A stretch of 64,000 nt of DNA from Planctomycetota bacterium (GTDB lineage: Bacteria > Planctomycetota > UBA1135 > GCA-002686595), in the NCBI GenBank assembly GCA_014237855.1, contig JABACD010000001.1, positions 1 through 64,000 of the forward strand. The letters run 5' to 3'. Positions 50,005-59,554 of this stretch are shown piece after piece. Numbering within the stretch: position 1 is the first letter of the stretch; each line of letters begins with the position of its first letter. Under the pieces are notes generated by a model. That model was not told where the DNA came from and did not search any database. It was given only the letters and a program-made list of their open reading frames with translations. The position numbers were made by a program, and so were the translations under genes.

Positions 50005-51391
50005 CTTCAGCCTCCACACCGGTGTATCCAATGGCCTGCAAGCGTCGTTCCAGTTCAAGGTCTCGAGTACCCATCGCGTCCTCGGGAGTAACCCCTGCGA
50101 TCGGGCGTGTACCCTCCAGATAAACCGTCATCAGCTCCTGGACAAGCCCGGGATGCTCAGCTGCGACATCTGACTGCTCTCCAGGATCATCACCAAGATG
50201 AAAGAGCTCGGTGCGGCTCTCGTCCACGTGGCAGACGAGCTTCCACTCACCGCGGCGCACAGCGAAGCGCTCGATCCCCCTCCAGCTCGAGCCGGTCAGG
50301 ACGACCTCTCGAGGGCCACCCCCCTCCCCCTCCAGAGCAGCGCCGAGGCTGCGCCCCTGGAGTTCGGATGGACCCTCGAGGGACAGGAGTTCGAGAGCGG
50401 TGGGCATCAAGTCTATGTGCTGGACCAGAGTCGTTGAGTCACGCCCAACCCGGCCGTCGGGCATCCGGATGATGAGGGGTACGTGCACTGACTCCTCGTA
50501 GACGTGATAACCATGCTTGACCGTGCCGTGATCGAGGAACTCCTCGCCGTGATCTGCGGTCAAGATCACCACGGTGTTCTCATCCAAGCCCTTTGCTTCC
50601 ATGTGATCGAGCAAGCGCCCGACTGCATTGTCGACCCAGCGAATCTCCGCGTCATAGAGTGCCTCAAGGTAGGCCAGGTCACCCTTGCCAAATTCCTGCA
50701 GCATGACCTCCCCGTCGAGCATCATGCCCACGCGGCCCGACGCGACCCGCCTCTTGGTCGTCTCTAGATTTCCCACAAACTTCTCGCGGAGTTTCGGTGG
50801 CGGTGCGTACGGCCCGTGCGGGTCCAGGAAGTGCAGGTAGAGGAAGAACGGCTCTTCGCTCTCCTGGTCCAGGAAGTCACGGCCAGCCTCGAACATTGAA
50901 TTGGCGCCGGACTCCTGCCCGGACAGCCCAATGAACTCGCCGAAGCCCTGGGCAAAGCCCGTTGTTGACTGGATGTGCGGGTTCTGGGACACGCCACACG
51001 TCCGGTAGCCAGCCTCGGACAGCACCTCCGCCAGGGTGATCAATGACTCCGAGAGCTGGTTGTCGGTCCCCTCTTCGACCACTCGATGCTGCGAGGGCTG
51101 AAGAGATGTGAAGAGCGAGGCAATTGAGGGCTTGGTCCAGGGTGCCTGGCTGTACATGCAGTCGAAGACCAGGCTCTGCTCTGCAAGCTCGTCGATCCTG
51201 GGTGAGGTTGGTGAGTCGTGGCCATAGGTACCAAGATGGTCGGCCCGGAGGGTATCGATCACTACAAGGACCAGGTTCGCGCCTTCCAGTGCTCCGCCAC
51301 CGCCCTCACTATCAGCGCAAGATAGGCCCGAGAGAAGGCCCAGGAGGAGCACGCCCACGGGGCCTGGTCGCACTTGGGTAATTCGTGTCAT
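49997..51391 (-). CDS. Sulfatase-fold lipoprotein hydrolase A with Thr nucleophile
   Basis: 464 residues from the ATG at 51391, which gives a signal peptide with lipobox LLSGLSC (Cys25); the open frame extends 28 codons upstream. Fold landmarks: VLVVIDTLRADHLGTYG, YLHFLDPHGPYAPP, ILTADHGEEFLDHG and the terminal LQAIGYTG. The nucleophile position is Thr86 in TKPSIASLFTS, again without the CxPSR formylglycine motif. All metal-binding residues appear intact, so it should be catalytically competent as phospho- or sulfo-hydrolase. First of a three-gene operon with a second copy and FkbM. Confidence 0.87.
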   Translation of the reverse strand: MTRITQVRPGPVGVLLLGLLSGLSCADSEGGGGALEGANLVLVVIDTLRADHLGTYGHDSPTSPRIDELAEQSLVFDCMYSQAPWTKPSIASLFTSLQPSQHRVVEEGTDNQLSESLITLAEVLSEAGYRTCGVSQNPHIQSTTGFAQGFGEFIGLSGQESGANSMFEAGRDFLDQESEEPFFLYLHFLDPHGPYAPPPKLREKFVGNLETTKRRVASGRVGMMLDGEVMLQEFGKGDLAYLEALYDAEIRWVDNAVGRLLDHMEAKGLDENTVVILTADHGEEFLDHGTVKHGYHVYEESVHVPLIIRMPDGRVGRDSTTLVQHIDLMPTALELLSLEGPSELQGRSLGAALEGEGGGPREVVLTGSSWRGIERFAVRRGEWKLVCHVDESRTELFHLGDDPGEQSDVAAEHPGLVQELMTVYLEGTRPIAGVTPEDAMGTRDLELERRLQAIGYTGVEAEDE

Positions 51392-51535
51392 ATCGGGAGG
51401 GAGGATCGAATCAGATGCCTGCATGCTTTGCTTGACAGGTTCGGTGCGAGTCCGGCGACGAAGATGATACCGCATGAGTGATCGGAGTTTGCTGCCCAGG
51501 AAGCAGGACCAAAATCTGCCCCCACCTCCCGGTCC

Positions 51536-52504
51536 ATGGACTACCTTGGGCCCGTGGAACTTCCCTTCACCGGCCCCTGGTTGCTCGCCCCCATGGAGGG
51601 TGTGACCGAACCCTGCTTTCGCGACCTCGTGCTCGCTCGCAACCCCTCATCTCAACTCGGGGGGGCCTTCACGGAGTTCGTACGGGTGGTCGACCACACC
51701 CTGTCCAGGCGCGTGCTCCGAGAGCACCTGGGTCCGCGGCGGTTCGAGGCGCCGGTGGGCCTGCAGCTGATGGGGGCCAACCTGGATGCCCTGGAGTCCA
51801 CCGCTGCGCGGGCCGTTGAGGTCGGAGCACCATTGCTCGACATCAACTTCGGATGCCCTGCCAAGGGTGCACTACGCGGCTGTGCTGGCTCTGCTGTTCT
51901 GCGTGACCCTCCCATGCTGGAACGAATCGTGGCCACCTGTGTCCGTGGGGCAGCCGGGGCAGTCCCGGTCACAGCCAAGATCAGAGCGGGAGACGATGAC
52001 TCAAATCGAATCGAGGAGATCTCCAGATCCGTCGAGAACGGTGGCGCAGACCTGCTGACCATCCACTGCCGAACTCGACAGGAGCACTACTGCGAAGAGG
52101 TCGATTGGTCACGAATTGCCCGAGCCGTCGAGGCGGTCTCAATCCCGGTCTGTGGCAACGGTGGTATCAAGACCCACAGCGACCTCGAACGCATGCGAAT
52201 TGAGACCGGCTGTACCCATGTCATGGTTGGACAGGCCGCGCTGGGTGACCCGTGGATCTTCTCCGGGACCACCGTGGAGAGTGCCGAGGCAGCACACTTC
52301 CTCCTGGAGTACGCCGGGCTGCTGGCGGAGCGCAGGGGGGTCTCAGCCCGGGGCCGCGCTGGCCGAATCAAGCAACTGCTCCGGCACTGGACAGCTGGGG
52401 GTCTGGTGGGCCAGGATCGCAGGGGATGGCTGGCCGAGGTTGAGGCAGAAGGCCTATTCGAGCGCCTGAATGAGATGGCGCGCCCGCTTTCCCGTAGCGA
52501 CTGA
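51536..52504 (+). CDS. dus: tRNA-dihydrouridine synthase
   Basis: 322 residues. FMN-dependent reduction of uridine in the tRNA D-loop. Landmarks: LLAPMEGVTEPCFRDLV at the start, VGLQLMGANLD, LLDINFGCPAKGALRG with the catalytic Cys in GCAGSAVLRDP, LTIHCRTRQEHY and VCGNGGIKTHSDL with VMVGQAALGDPWIF. Length is typical. The symbol is generic; the residue specificity (DusA/B/C) cannot be assigned by eye. Starts 144 bases from the divergent sulfatase-fold operon. Confidence 0.93.
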   Translation: MDYLGPVELPFTGPWLLAPMEGVTEPCFRDLVLARNPSSQLGGAFTEFVRVVDHTLSRRVLREHLGPRRFEAPVGLQLMGANLDALESTAARAVEVGAPLLDINFGCPAKGALRGCAGSAVLRDPPMLERIVATCVRGAAGAVPVTAKIRAGDDDSNRIEEISRSVENGGADLLTIHCRTRQEHYCEEVDWSRIARAVEAVSIPVCGNGGIKTHSDLERMRIETGCTHVMVGQAALGDPWIFSGTTVESAEAAHFLLEYAGLLAERRGVSARGRAGRIKQLLRHWTAGGLVGQDRRGWLAEVEAEGLFERLNEMARPLSRSD

Positions 52505-52526
52505 CCACTCCGACCCCCTCTCTTTC

Positions 52527-52532
52527 TATACT
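52527..52532 (+). promoter_or_regulatory. TATACT -10-like element before speA
   Basis: TATACT lies 26 bases upstream of the speA start at 52558 and fits the sigma-70 -10 consensus at five of six positions. No convincing -35 box was found at 17 bases. A purine-rich CCGGAGA precedes the start. Tentative. Confidence 0.35.
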
Positions 52533-52557
52533 GCTCCGCCAAATTCCGGAGACACTC

Positions 52558-54501
52558 ATGGAAGACTGGACCCTTCAAGACAGCCGAAATCTCTACAACA
52601 TCGATCAGTGGGGTCTGGGCCATTTCAGCATCAACTCGAATGGCAATGTCGAGGTGACCCCCAACGGCACGAGCGATCAGATCGACCTGCGCGTGTTGAT
52701 CGATCAGCTGGCCAGGAGAGGAGTCGAGACTCCTATCTTGCTCCGCTTTGATGGTCTGCTGAGGGCAAGGGTTCGGGCCATGTTCGACGCCTTCGATAAG
52801 GCCAAGAAGGAATTCGATTACACCGGCGACTACCGCCTGGTCTATCCAATCAAGGTCAACCAGGAACGCGAGGTAGTCGAAGCCCTCCTGAAAGAGGGAC
52901 GGCCTCGTGGCATGGGCCTTGAAATCGGCAGCAAGCCCGAACTCGTAGCCGTCATGACCCTCCGGGGCGGTGGCGACGACAGCCTTGTCATCTGTAACGG
53001 ATACAAGGATGAAGAGTATGTGGAACTAGCATTGCTGTCCCAGAAGCTCGGAATCACTCCGGTGATCGTGATCGAGAAGTTCACCGAACTCGACACCGTC
53101 CTCAAGAAATCTGCCGAACTTCAGATTCGCCCAGTACTTGGAGTGCGCACCAAGCTCTCGTATCGCGGATCGGGCCGCTGGTCAGACTCGGGTGGACATC
53201 GCTCGAAGTTCGGCCTCACCACCGAGGAGATCGTTGATCTGGTAGACAGGTTGAAAGCAAGCGACATGCTCGATTGCCTTCGCCTCCTGCACTTCCATCT
53301 CGGCAGCCAGATCACCAACATCCGCTCGCTCAAGCAGGGCCTCCGCGAGGCCACCCAGACATTGACCGGCCTGGTCGCCATGGGTGCCGAGATCGAGTGG
53401 TTTGACGTTGGAGGAGGCCTGGGAATCGACTACGACGGCTCCAGCACCAACTTCGAGTCGTCGATGAACTACTCACTCCAGGAGTACGCCAACGACGTGG
53501 TCTGGCAGGTCGCAGAGGCTTGCCGTGAGGCAAGGATCACGCCCCCCACGCTGCTGACAGAGTCGGGGCGGGCGCTCTGCGCTCATCACGCTGTGCTCAT
53601 CACGGAGGTTCTGGGTGTTGCCGGGACAGAGCCCAAATGCGCCCCGGAGAAACCACTGGAAGAAGAGCACGAACTCGTCACGGACATCGCTGAGGTCATC
53701 GGCTCGATCACTGAGAAGAACTTCCAGGAGATCTACCACGACCTCCGAGAGCTACGCGATCAGGCCCGCATGCTGTTCAACACCGGGCAGCTGCAGATGC
53801 GTGAGCGCGCTCGCTTCGAGAGCTTCTTCTGGTTTGGCCTCGCTCAGGTCCAGCGTGTCACCAGGGGCCTCGACTACGTCCCAGACGAGCTTGCGACGCT
53901 CGAGCGAGACCTGGCTGATACCTATTTCCTTAACTTCTCGCTGTTCCAGTCAGCACCGGACTCCTGGGCCATCAAGCAGCTGTTCCCTGTACTTCCTGTA
54001 CACCGGCTCAATGAGCGCCCAACTCGTCGAGCTGTGCTTGCGGACATCACCTGTGACTCGGATGGCAAGATCGATCGCTTCATCAGTCTCCGGGACGTGA
54101 AGAAGACCCTCGAGCTTCACCCTGTACTCAAGTCCGAGCCCTACTACCTCGGGATCTTCCTGCTTGGTGCGTACCAGGAGATCCTCGGAGACATGCACAA
54201 CCTGTTCGGCGACACGAATATCGTGCACGTCGATACCGATGTCCATGGACGCCCGCGCCTCCACCACGTGGTGCGGGGTGATCGTGTCCAAGATGTCCTC
54301 TCATATGTCGAGTATTTCGAGAAGGACTTGCTGCGCGACATGCGTAGGCACCTGGAGGAATCACTCGACCAAGGTCTCTTGACCTATGAAGAATCGGCGC
54401 TCGTCTGGCGCAGATTCGAATCAGCCCTTAGCGGATACACCTACCTTTCACGAGAAAGCGCACACAACCCTGCGCCTACCCAAGCACTCCCGCAGTCATG
54501 A
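52558..54501 (+). CDS. speA: Biosynthetic arginine decarboxylase
   Basis: 647 residues, typical for SpeA. It decarboxylates arginine to agmatine, the first step of putrescine synthesis, with PLP and Mg2+. PLP lysine is K99 in LVYPIKVNQER; other landmarks are LEIGSKPEL, LLHFHLGSQITNI, FDVGGGLGIDYDG and LTESGRALCAHHAVL with WAIKQLFPVLPVHRL. The stop overlaps the slyD start by four bases (ATGA), so the two are coupled. Agmatinase and later polyamine genes are not in this window. Confidence 0.95.
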   Translation: MEDWTLQDSRNLYNIDQWGLGHFSINSNGNVEVTPNGTSDQIDLRVLIDQLARRGVETPILLRFDGLLRARVRAMFDAFDKAKKEFDYTGDYRLVYPIKVNQEREVVEALLKEGRPRGMGLEIGSKPELVAVMTLRGGGDDSLVICNGYKDEEYVELALLSQKLGITPVIVIEKFTELDTVLKKSAELQIRPVLGVRTKLSYRGSGRWSDSGGHRSKFGLTTEEIVDLVDRLKASDMLDCLRLLHFHLGSQITNIRSLKQGLREATQTLTGLVAMGAEIEWFDVGGGLGIDYDGSSTNFESSMNYSLQEYANDVVWQVAEACREARITPPTLLTESGRALCAHHAVLITEVLGVAGTEPKCAPEKPLEEEHELVTDIAEVIGSITEKNFQEIYHDLRELRDQARMLFNTGQLQMRERARFESFFWFGLAQVQRVTRGLDYVPDELATLERDLADTYFLNFSLFQSAPDSWAIKQLFPVLPVHRLNERPTRRAVLADITCDSDGKIDRFISLRDVKKTLELHPVLKSEPYYLGIFLLGAYQEILGDMHNLFGDTNIVHVDTDVHGRPRLHHVVRGDRVQDVLSYVEYFEKDLLRDMRRHLEESLDQGLLTYEESALVWRRFESALSGYTYLSRESAHNPAPTQALPQS

Positions 54502-55001
54502 AAATCTCCGAAGGACACCTCGTCGAACTCGAATACATTCTCAAGGTCGATGGCGGTGACGTCGTCGAATCCAGCCAGCAAGAAGGACCGCTTCAGTACC
54601 TTCACGGCAATGCCGAGATTCCCGAACGCCTCGAGCAGGCGCTCGAAGGGCAAGCAGCTGGAGACAAGCTTGAGCTCACGCTGGCCCCAGAAGAGGCCTT
54701 TGGCGATTACGACGTCGAAGCCCTGACAACGGTCCCACGCTCTGAGTTTCCCGAAGACGCTGCACTCGAAAAAGATCAGTGGATTCAGGTTGAGGTCCAA
54801 ATGGACGACGAGGAGGACGACGACGAGTTTGAGCTCGACATGCGAGTTGTCGAGGTAAACGATGAGAGTGTCGTTCTCGACGCCAACCACCCCCTCGCGG
54901 GCAAGACGATCACCTACTCGGTCGAGGTGAGGGAGTTCCACCCGGTTACCGAGCAAGAGCTAGAGGCCCGACACGTCCATGGCCCTGACTGCGATCACTG
55001 A
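54498..55001 (+). CDS. slyD: SlyD-type FKBP peptidyl-prolyl isomerase
   Basis: 167 residues: FKBP core (VELEYILKVDGGDVVESS, LEQALEGQAAGDKLELTLAPEEAFGDYD) interrupted by the IF chaperone domain (about 70-125, acidic VQMDDEEDDDEFELDMRVVEV) and ending AGKTITYSVEVREFHP. A C-terminal HVHGPDCDH resembles the short metal-binding tail of SlyD. Cytoplasmic isomerase and chaperone, often linked to nickel or metal-centre assembly. Translationally coupled to speA. Confidence 0.92.
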   Translation: MKISEGHLVELEYILKVDGGDVVESSQQEGPLQYLHGNAEIPERLEQALEGQAAGDKLELTLAPEEAFGDYDVEALTTVPRSEFPEDAALEKDQWIQVEVQMDDEEDDDEFELDMRVVEVNDESVVLDANHPLAGKTITYSVEVREFHPVTEQELEARHVHGPDCDH

Positions 55002-55269
55002 CAGAACTGGCTCACGGCGTCGCAGGCTCCAGACGCGGCCCTGCCGGCGGTGACCGAACTGCTATTGCAGTCCAGGAAGCCCATCGGGTCGAGGGTAGAG
55101 CGTGATCTACGCCCCTCTGCAACTTCTCGACGATAGCCTCAGTGACCAACTTCAACGCCAGATTCCTTGTGGACGACGAGACTGCTGAGCAGCAACGTGC
55201 CCGGAACAAGTGAGCTGGGGAACGTGGAGCTGCTCAACCTCGGACTCAGCTCAGGGGGCTACAGTCGGG
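55002..55269. other. Region without a recognised gene
   Basis: 268 bases between slyD and the FG-GAP remnant. Short open frames exist on the minus strand, one with a serine/alanine-rich stretch ending DAVSQFCQ, but they have no start and are interrupted by stops. Consistent with gene decay; no tRNA seen. Confidence 0.4.
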
Positions 55270-55843
55270 CTAGGGCGTCTCGTTGATGCGAACCGAGAGA
55301 TAGGGCGTTTCGCCCCAGTTGCTCCAGGGCGCGGCCACATCATCACGTCCGTCGCCATTGTAGTCTCGGGCGGTCAGACCGCTCGGCCCGACTCCCATGG
55401 GCAGGGTCTGCTGGTATACGAATTCTCCGTCTCCCCAGCCTGCGTAGATATCGACTTCTGATCCGTTGGTCAGGCGTGCGACATCCATTCGACCATCTTG
55501 GTTGAACTCCCCGAGGCTCACCGCGCCCTCACCTGAGTCACCCAACCGACCTGCACTCAAGAACCCACGGCGGCCATCACCCAGTTGGACCCACAACCCG
55601 CCCGTGTGGTTGGGAAAGCTGTCGGCTACCGATGAAATGAAGTCTGTGTGCCCGTCACCGTTGATGTCTCCCCAATCGAAATTCCTGCTGGGCCCCAAGT
55701 AGGAGCGAGTGTCGTAGGAGAACTGAGCCGTGCCGCCACCCCAGGAAACCAGGTCGAGTCGAAACCGTATGCCTGGCTGGTGGACACATCGTCAAGAGAC
55801 CCCGCCGCCGCTTGCCAATCAGCCCTTGACCAGTCTGCCCGTG
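55270..55843 (-). pseudogene. FG-GAP/VCBS-repeat protein remnant with probable frameshift
   Basis: An open frame up to 55698 encodes FDWGDINGDGHTDFISSVADS, EFNQDGRMDVARL and DYNGDGRDDVAAPW: three FG-GAP repeats with calcium-binding DxNxDG loops. The frame stays open upstream to a stop near 55792 without a good start (WGGGTAQFSYDTRSYLGPSRNF). Just upstream, the next frame reads DWQAAAGSLDDVSTSQAYGFDSTW, which would join smoothly to this after a single-base indel near 55750. No signal peptide remains. I read it as a truncated, frameshifted surface-protein fragment; a sequencing error is the alternative. Confidence 0.55.
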
Positions 55844-56110
55844 CTAGCGATCCCCCGTGTGGCGCACGCCTCCACTGGAACCGCCACCCTGGGAAGCACC
55901 TGTTCCGGTATTCCCGCCCGAGCCTCCAGTTCCCTGGGTCCGGCCTTCACCAACCACCTCAACATCTCCAGCATCGATCAGCTTCTTGAGGGGCGGGTGT
56001 TCAGCCGCCTTGGGCGCGACTTGCCCTAGCTTACCTGGGCTCAGGTGGAGCTTCTTCCCACCGGGCAGGGGAATTCTTAACGGGCGCTTGGTCTTGTTGA
56101 TGATTTCCAT
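55844..56110 (-). CDS. Small protein of unknown function with Gly/Ser-rich tail
   Basis: 88 residues. The first ~53 are basic and compact (NKTKRPLRIPLPGGKKLHLS, LKKLIDAGDVEVVG); the rest is a Gly/Ser/Thr-rich low-complexity tail (TQGTGGSGGNTGTGAS). No signal peptide or known motif. Such short proteins occur in accessory regions; I make no functional claim. It ends against the FG-GAP remnant and starts 75 bases from the tricorn gene's end. Confidence 0.45.
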   Translation of the reverse strand: MEIINKTKRPLRIPLPGGKKLHLSPGKLGQVAPKAAEHPPLKKLIDAGDVEVVGEGRTQGTGGSGGNTGTGASQGGGSSGGVRHTGDR

Positions 56111-56185
56111 TGGCTAACACCCTACTGGATCTAGCTCGACTTGCGGGGTTTTGTGAGTAACTGTCGGTCGGCCCGATGGTTCGGA

Positions 56186-59100
56186 TCAGCGCGCGGTGGG
56201 AGATCGTGGCTCCGGTGGAGCCTTTCGAGGGTTTCGTTCCAGTTCGTCAAGGGCCCACTGCACTGCCTTCTCGAGTTGCGGATCATGACCGGCGAGGATC
56301 TCCTTGGGCCACTCGATCACCTGGTAGTCAGGAACCACCCCCACGTTCTCGACGATCCAGTCACCCTCGGTGTCCATGACACCAAAATTCGCAGCCGTGA
56401 CGCTGCCGCCATCCATCAAGGTGGGGTAACCCGAGATCCCGACCAGCCCCCCCCAGGTTCGCGTGCCAACAAGTGGACCGATCTCACGCTTCTGGAAAGC
56501 GTAGGGCATCCAGTCGCCGCCCGAACCGGCGTACTCATTGACGATCATGACCTTGGGGCCGTCCATCACACCTGAAGGTGAGTAGCCCAACCACTCCTCG
56601 CGGTTCCGCCAAAGAGTCATCACCTCACGGTCGAGAGTCTCGATGACGTAGTCCGCAACCTGACCGCCACCGTTGTACCGCTCATCCAACACCAGACCCT
56701 CGCGGTCGAGTTGACTGTAGAAGTCCCTGTCGAAGGCACTCTGTCCACGACCAGCCGTATTAGGCATGTAGATATAGGCCAGGCGACCTTTGGAAAGCTC
56801 ATCGACACGCTTGCGGTTGGCCTCAACCCATGAACTAGCACGCAACGATCGTTCGCTGCGAACCGGAACGACTGTCATGCTGCGTGAGTCCTCGCCATCA
56901 GCAGTTGAAGACAGGACCAGGTCAACTTGCTTGTTCGCGGTGTACTCAAATGCCTGATAGAAGTTCTGATCCGATGTCAGCTCACGACCATTGACCGAGA
57001 TGATGTAGTCACCGACCGCCGCCTCGACGCCAGGCTCGGTCAGGGGCGCACGCTGGCCGGGGTTCCAATTCTGCCCATCCAGGATGGTCTTGATGCGGTA
57101 GCGACCTTCAGCGACCTCCACATCTGCCCCCAGGAGCCCCACTGAGATCGCCTGGGGTGCGCTAACGCTCTCGCCACCACTGACGTACTGATGACCACAG
57201 GCCAGCTCTCCGATCAGCTCCTGGATCAGCAGGGTCAGATCATTGCGATGCTTCACGTGAGGCAAGAAGGACTGCCAGCGATCCCACATCGCTTCCCAGT
57301 CGACACCGTGCATCTCTGCGTCGTAGAAGTAGTCGCGCTGTATTCGCCAGACCTCTCTCAAGATCTGGGGCCACTCGCCTTCGGGCACCACGCGCACCAT
57401 GACGGAGTCGATCCCAAGCTTCTTGGCATCCCCCCCCTTGGCATCGGTTATCGAGTAGCTGCTGGTGCGAACCAACATCGACTTACCGTCCGCGGAGATC
57501 GAGAAGTCGCGAACTCCTTCCTTGATGAGCTTGGGTTCCTTCTTGTCGAACACATAGCTCTTCAACTCGAAGGTCCTCGGATCGTCATCGGACTGCTCCA
57601 TGAAGAAGAGCTTTTCCCCTGCGCACTCCAGGCCGACGTAGACGCCCGAGGGTGTGGGTAGAGCCAGAACACGCTGCCCGAGCCCATCGAGATCTATCGA
57701 GGGTACCTCGTCTTCTTCATCTTCCTCTTCGCCGTCTTCCTCTTCAGCGTCACCACTTCCGTCCTCGGCAGCGCCACCGGCTTCCGACTCCTCTGAAGAA
57801 GGATCAGAATCGGAGTCCTGATCATCGACTTCACTATCCCTGGAGTTCTCCTCCTCATCGCTGTCCTCTGCGACAGCATCGTCACTCTTGGGGAACAGTG
57901 GATTCTCGCCATCAGCCTTGAGTACCGCCACGTACAGGTTGTTGTTCCAGTCTCGACTGGCAGAGGTCGTCATGTTCAGACGCATGAAGGTTGGACCTCG
58001 ATTCACCGACGCGGTGAAGAACAGGTACTTGCCATCTCCAGAGAAGCTCGGACTCCCGGAGGCTGCAAAGTCATCGGTGACCGAGGTCACCCCGCCAGTC
58101 GCTACATTGAAGAGGGCAACGTGATCGTAGAGGGTGCGCGGGTTGCGATTCTCGAAGGCAATCCACTTCGAGTCCGGGGACCACACCGCCACCGGAAAGA
58201 CCACGCCCAGAGACCCCTGAACCGTGGCCACCTCGGTCACCTCACCGCTCTCCAGGGTCACGTAAGCGATCCGGTTTCCCTTGTCCACGAAGAGCACGTG
58301 CTCTCCGTCAGGGCTCCAGGTCGGGCTGTAGTAGAAGCCGGCACCCCCGAGATCGTAGACATCACCATCCTCGCGCCCGAGGCGATCCTGAACCACGAGC
58401 TGGTACTCGCCATTGGAGTCGCTGAGCCAGGCAATCATCTCACCGTCTGGTGACCAGGCTGGGCTCCGGTCGTGAACGCCCGGCGAATTCGACAGGTTCC
58501 GCGCATCCCCGTGCTCCTTCGGAACGCTGATGATCTCACCTCGGGCCTCAAAGACCGCGCGTCTTCCATTGGGTGCGATCGAGGCGTCTCGAACATGGCC
58601 CTTGACTGACTGCCAGCGCGGAATTGCTGCCAAGCCGTCGGTCCGAGCTCGAATGCTCAACCGGGTGACCTCACCACTCTCTGGATCGAACGTGTGCAAT
58701 GCCCCGGCTTGCTCGAAGACCACAGCGTCGTGCCCAGTATCCAGGCTACGAATGTGGTAGTCAGTGAAATCGGTGAGCTGCTCCACTGATCCACCACCAG
58801 GTGTGTAGCGGAAGAGGTTCATCACACCATTGCGGTCCGAGCCGAAGTAGACGTCCCCTCCCAACCAACCGGGAAAGCTGTCATTGCTCTTGTCCGTCGG
58901 TACGACTTCGACCTCGTGGGTCTCTCTATCAAAAATCCAGATGTTGGCCAGACGGCCTCCTCGATAGCGCTTCCAGGTACCAAAGGCATCGGCGACCGGC
59001 GTGTAAGCGAAATGGCTCTCGTCTGGACTCAAGGAAGCGTGATAGACCTTGGGCAACTCGTACTCTGTTGGGGTTCCACCATCGAGGCTCACCTTGTAGG

Positions 59101-59554
59101 CCCGGGAGGTGCTTGCCGCAGCGAAACGCCAGCTGCGGAAGATCACGCTCTTTCCGTCGGGAGTCCAATCGACAACGGTGTCGCCCGAGGGATGCCAGGT
59201 GAGGCGCTCGGGAATACCCCCCTCAATCGGGATCACGTAGACATCGGTGTTTCCCTCATACTGACCGCTGAAAGCAACGAGCTTGCCGTCGGGGCTCAGC
59301 TGCGGCGCATACTCACGCCCCGGGCTGCTCGTCAATCGCGTGGCATCTCCTCCATCACGTGGAACAATCCACAGGTCTTCAGCATGCCGGAACACGATGT
59401 GATCTGCCGAAATCGTCGGCTCTTGGAGGAGCAAGGTCTCCTGTGCGGTCGACGAGAGGCTGGTGGTTGCAGGCGTGGTCGCGCAGGCTAGGACGCTGAA
59501 GACCACGAAAGACGAAGAGGTAAATAGCATGGCGGTACGAGAGGTCATGTTCAT
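56186..59554 (-). CDS. Tricorn protease homologue (S41), lipoprotein
   Basis: 1122 residues from the ATG at 59554, giving a signal with lipobox SVLAC (Cys24). N-terminal six- and seven-bladed WD40/TolB-like propellers span about 40-540 (APQLSPDGKLVAFSG, WTPDGKSVIFRSW, PAWSPDGEMIAWLS, PTWSPDGEHVLFVD). An acidic linker of about 65 residues (570-635) is inserted, rich in Asp/Glu/Ser. Then come the C1 helical domain, a PDZ domain (VGDYIISVNGRELTS) and the S41 core with His in ELACGHQYVS and the Ser nucleophile in EYAGSGGDWMPY. It degrades peptides into oligopeptides; here probably periplasmic because of the lipid anchor. Confidence 0.93.
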   Translation of the reverse strand: MNMTSRTAMLFTSSSFVVFSVLACATTPATTSLSSTAQETLLLQEPTISADHIVFRHAEDLWIVPRDGGDATRLTSSPGREYAPQLSPDGKLVAFSGQYEGNTDVYVIPIEGGIPERLTWHPSGDTVVDWTPDGKSVIFRSWRFAAASTSRAYKVSLDGGTPTEYELPKVYHASLSPDESHFAYTPVADAFGTWKRYRGGRLANIWIFDRETHEVEVVPTDKSNDSFPGWLGGDVYFGSDRNGVMNLFRYTPGGGSVEQLTDFTDYHIRSLDTGHDAVVFEQAGALHTFDPESGEVTRLSIRARTDGLAAIPRWQSVKGHVRDASIAPNGRRAVFEARGEIISVPKEHGDARNLSNSPGVHDRSPAWSPDGEMIAWLSDSNGEYQLVVQDRLGREDGDVYDLGGAGFYYSPTWSPDGEHVLFVDKGNRIAYVTLESGEVTEVATVQGSLGVVFPVAVWSPDSKWIAFENRNPRTLYDHVALFNVATGGVTSVTDDFAASGSPSFSGDGKYLFFTASVNRGPTFMRLNMTTSASRDWNNNLYVAVLKADGENPLFPKSDDAVAEDSDEEENSRDSEVDDQDSDSDPSSEESEAGGAAEDGSGDAEEEDGEEEDEEDEVPSIDLDGLGQRVLALPTPSGVYVGLECAGEKLFFMEQSDDDPRTFELKSYVFDKKEPKLIKEGVRDFSISADGKSMLVRTSSYSITDAKGGDAKKLGIDSVMVRVVPEGEWPQILREVWRIQRDYFYDAEMHGVDWEAMWDRWQSFLPHVKHRNDLTLLIQELIGELACGHQYVSGGESVSAPQAISVGLLGADVEVAEGRYRIKTILDGQNWNPGQRAPLTEPGVEAAVGDYIISVNGRELTSDQNFYQAFEYTANKQVDLVLSSTADGEDSRSMTVVPVRSERSLRASSWVEANRKRVDELSKGRLAYIYMPNTAGRGQSAFDRDFYSQLDREGLVLDERYNGGGQVADYVIETLDREVMTLWRNREEWLGYSPSGVMDGPKVMIVNEYAGSGGDWMPYAFQKREIGPLVGTRTWGGLVGISGYPTLMDGGSVTAANFGVMDTEGDWIVENVGVVPDYQVIEWPKEILAGHDPQLEKAVQWALDELERNPRKAPPEPRSPTAR

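Noticed and set aside
48484..51391. Standard formylglycine sulfatases
   Set aside because: The fold matches but CxPSR is absent in both proteins, so the specific sulfatase activity is not claimed.
55012..55209. 65-codon minus-strand frame after slyD
   Set aside because: No start context or domain; region appears decayed.
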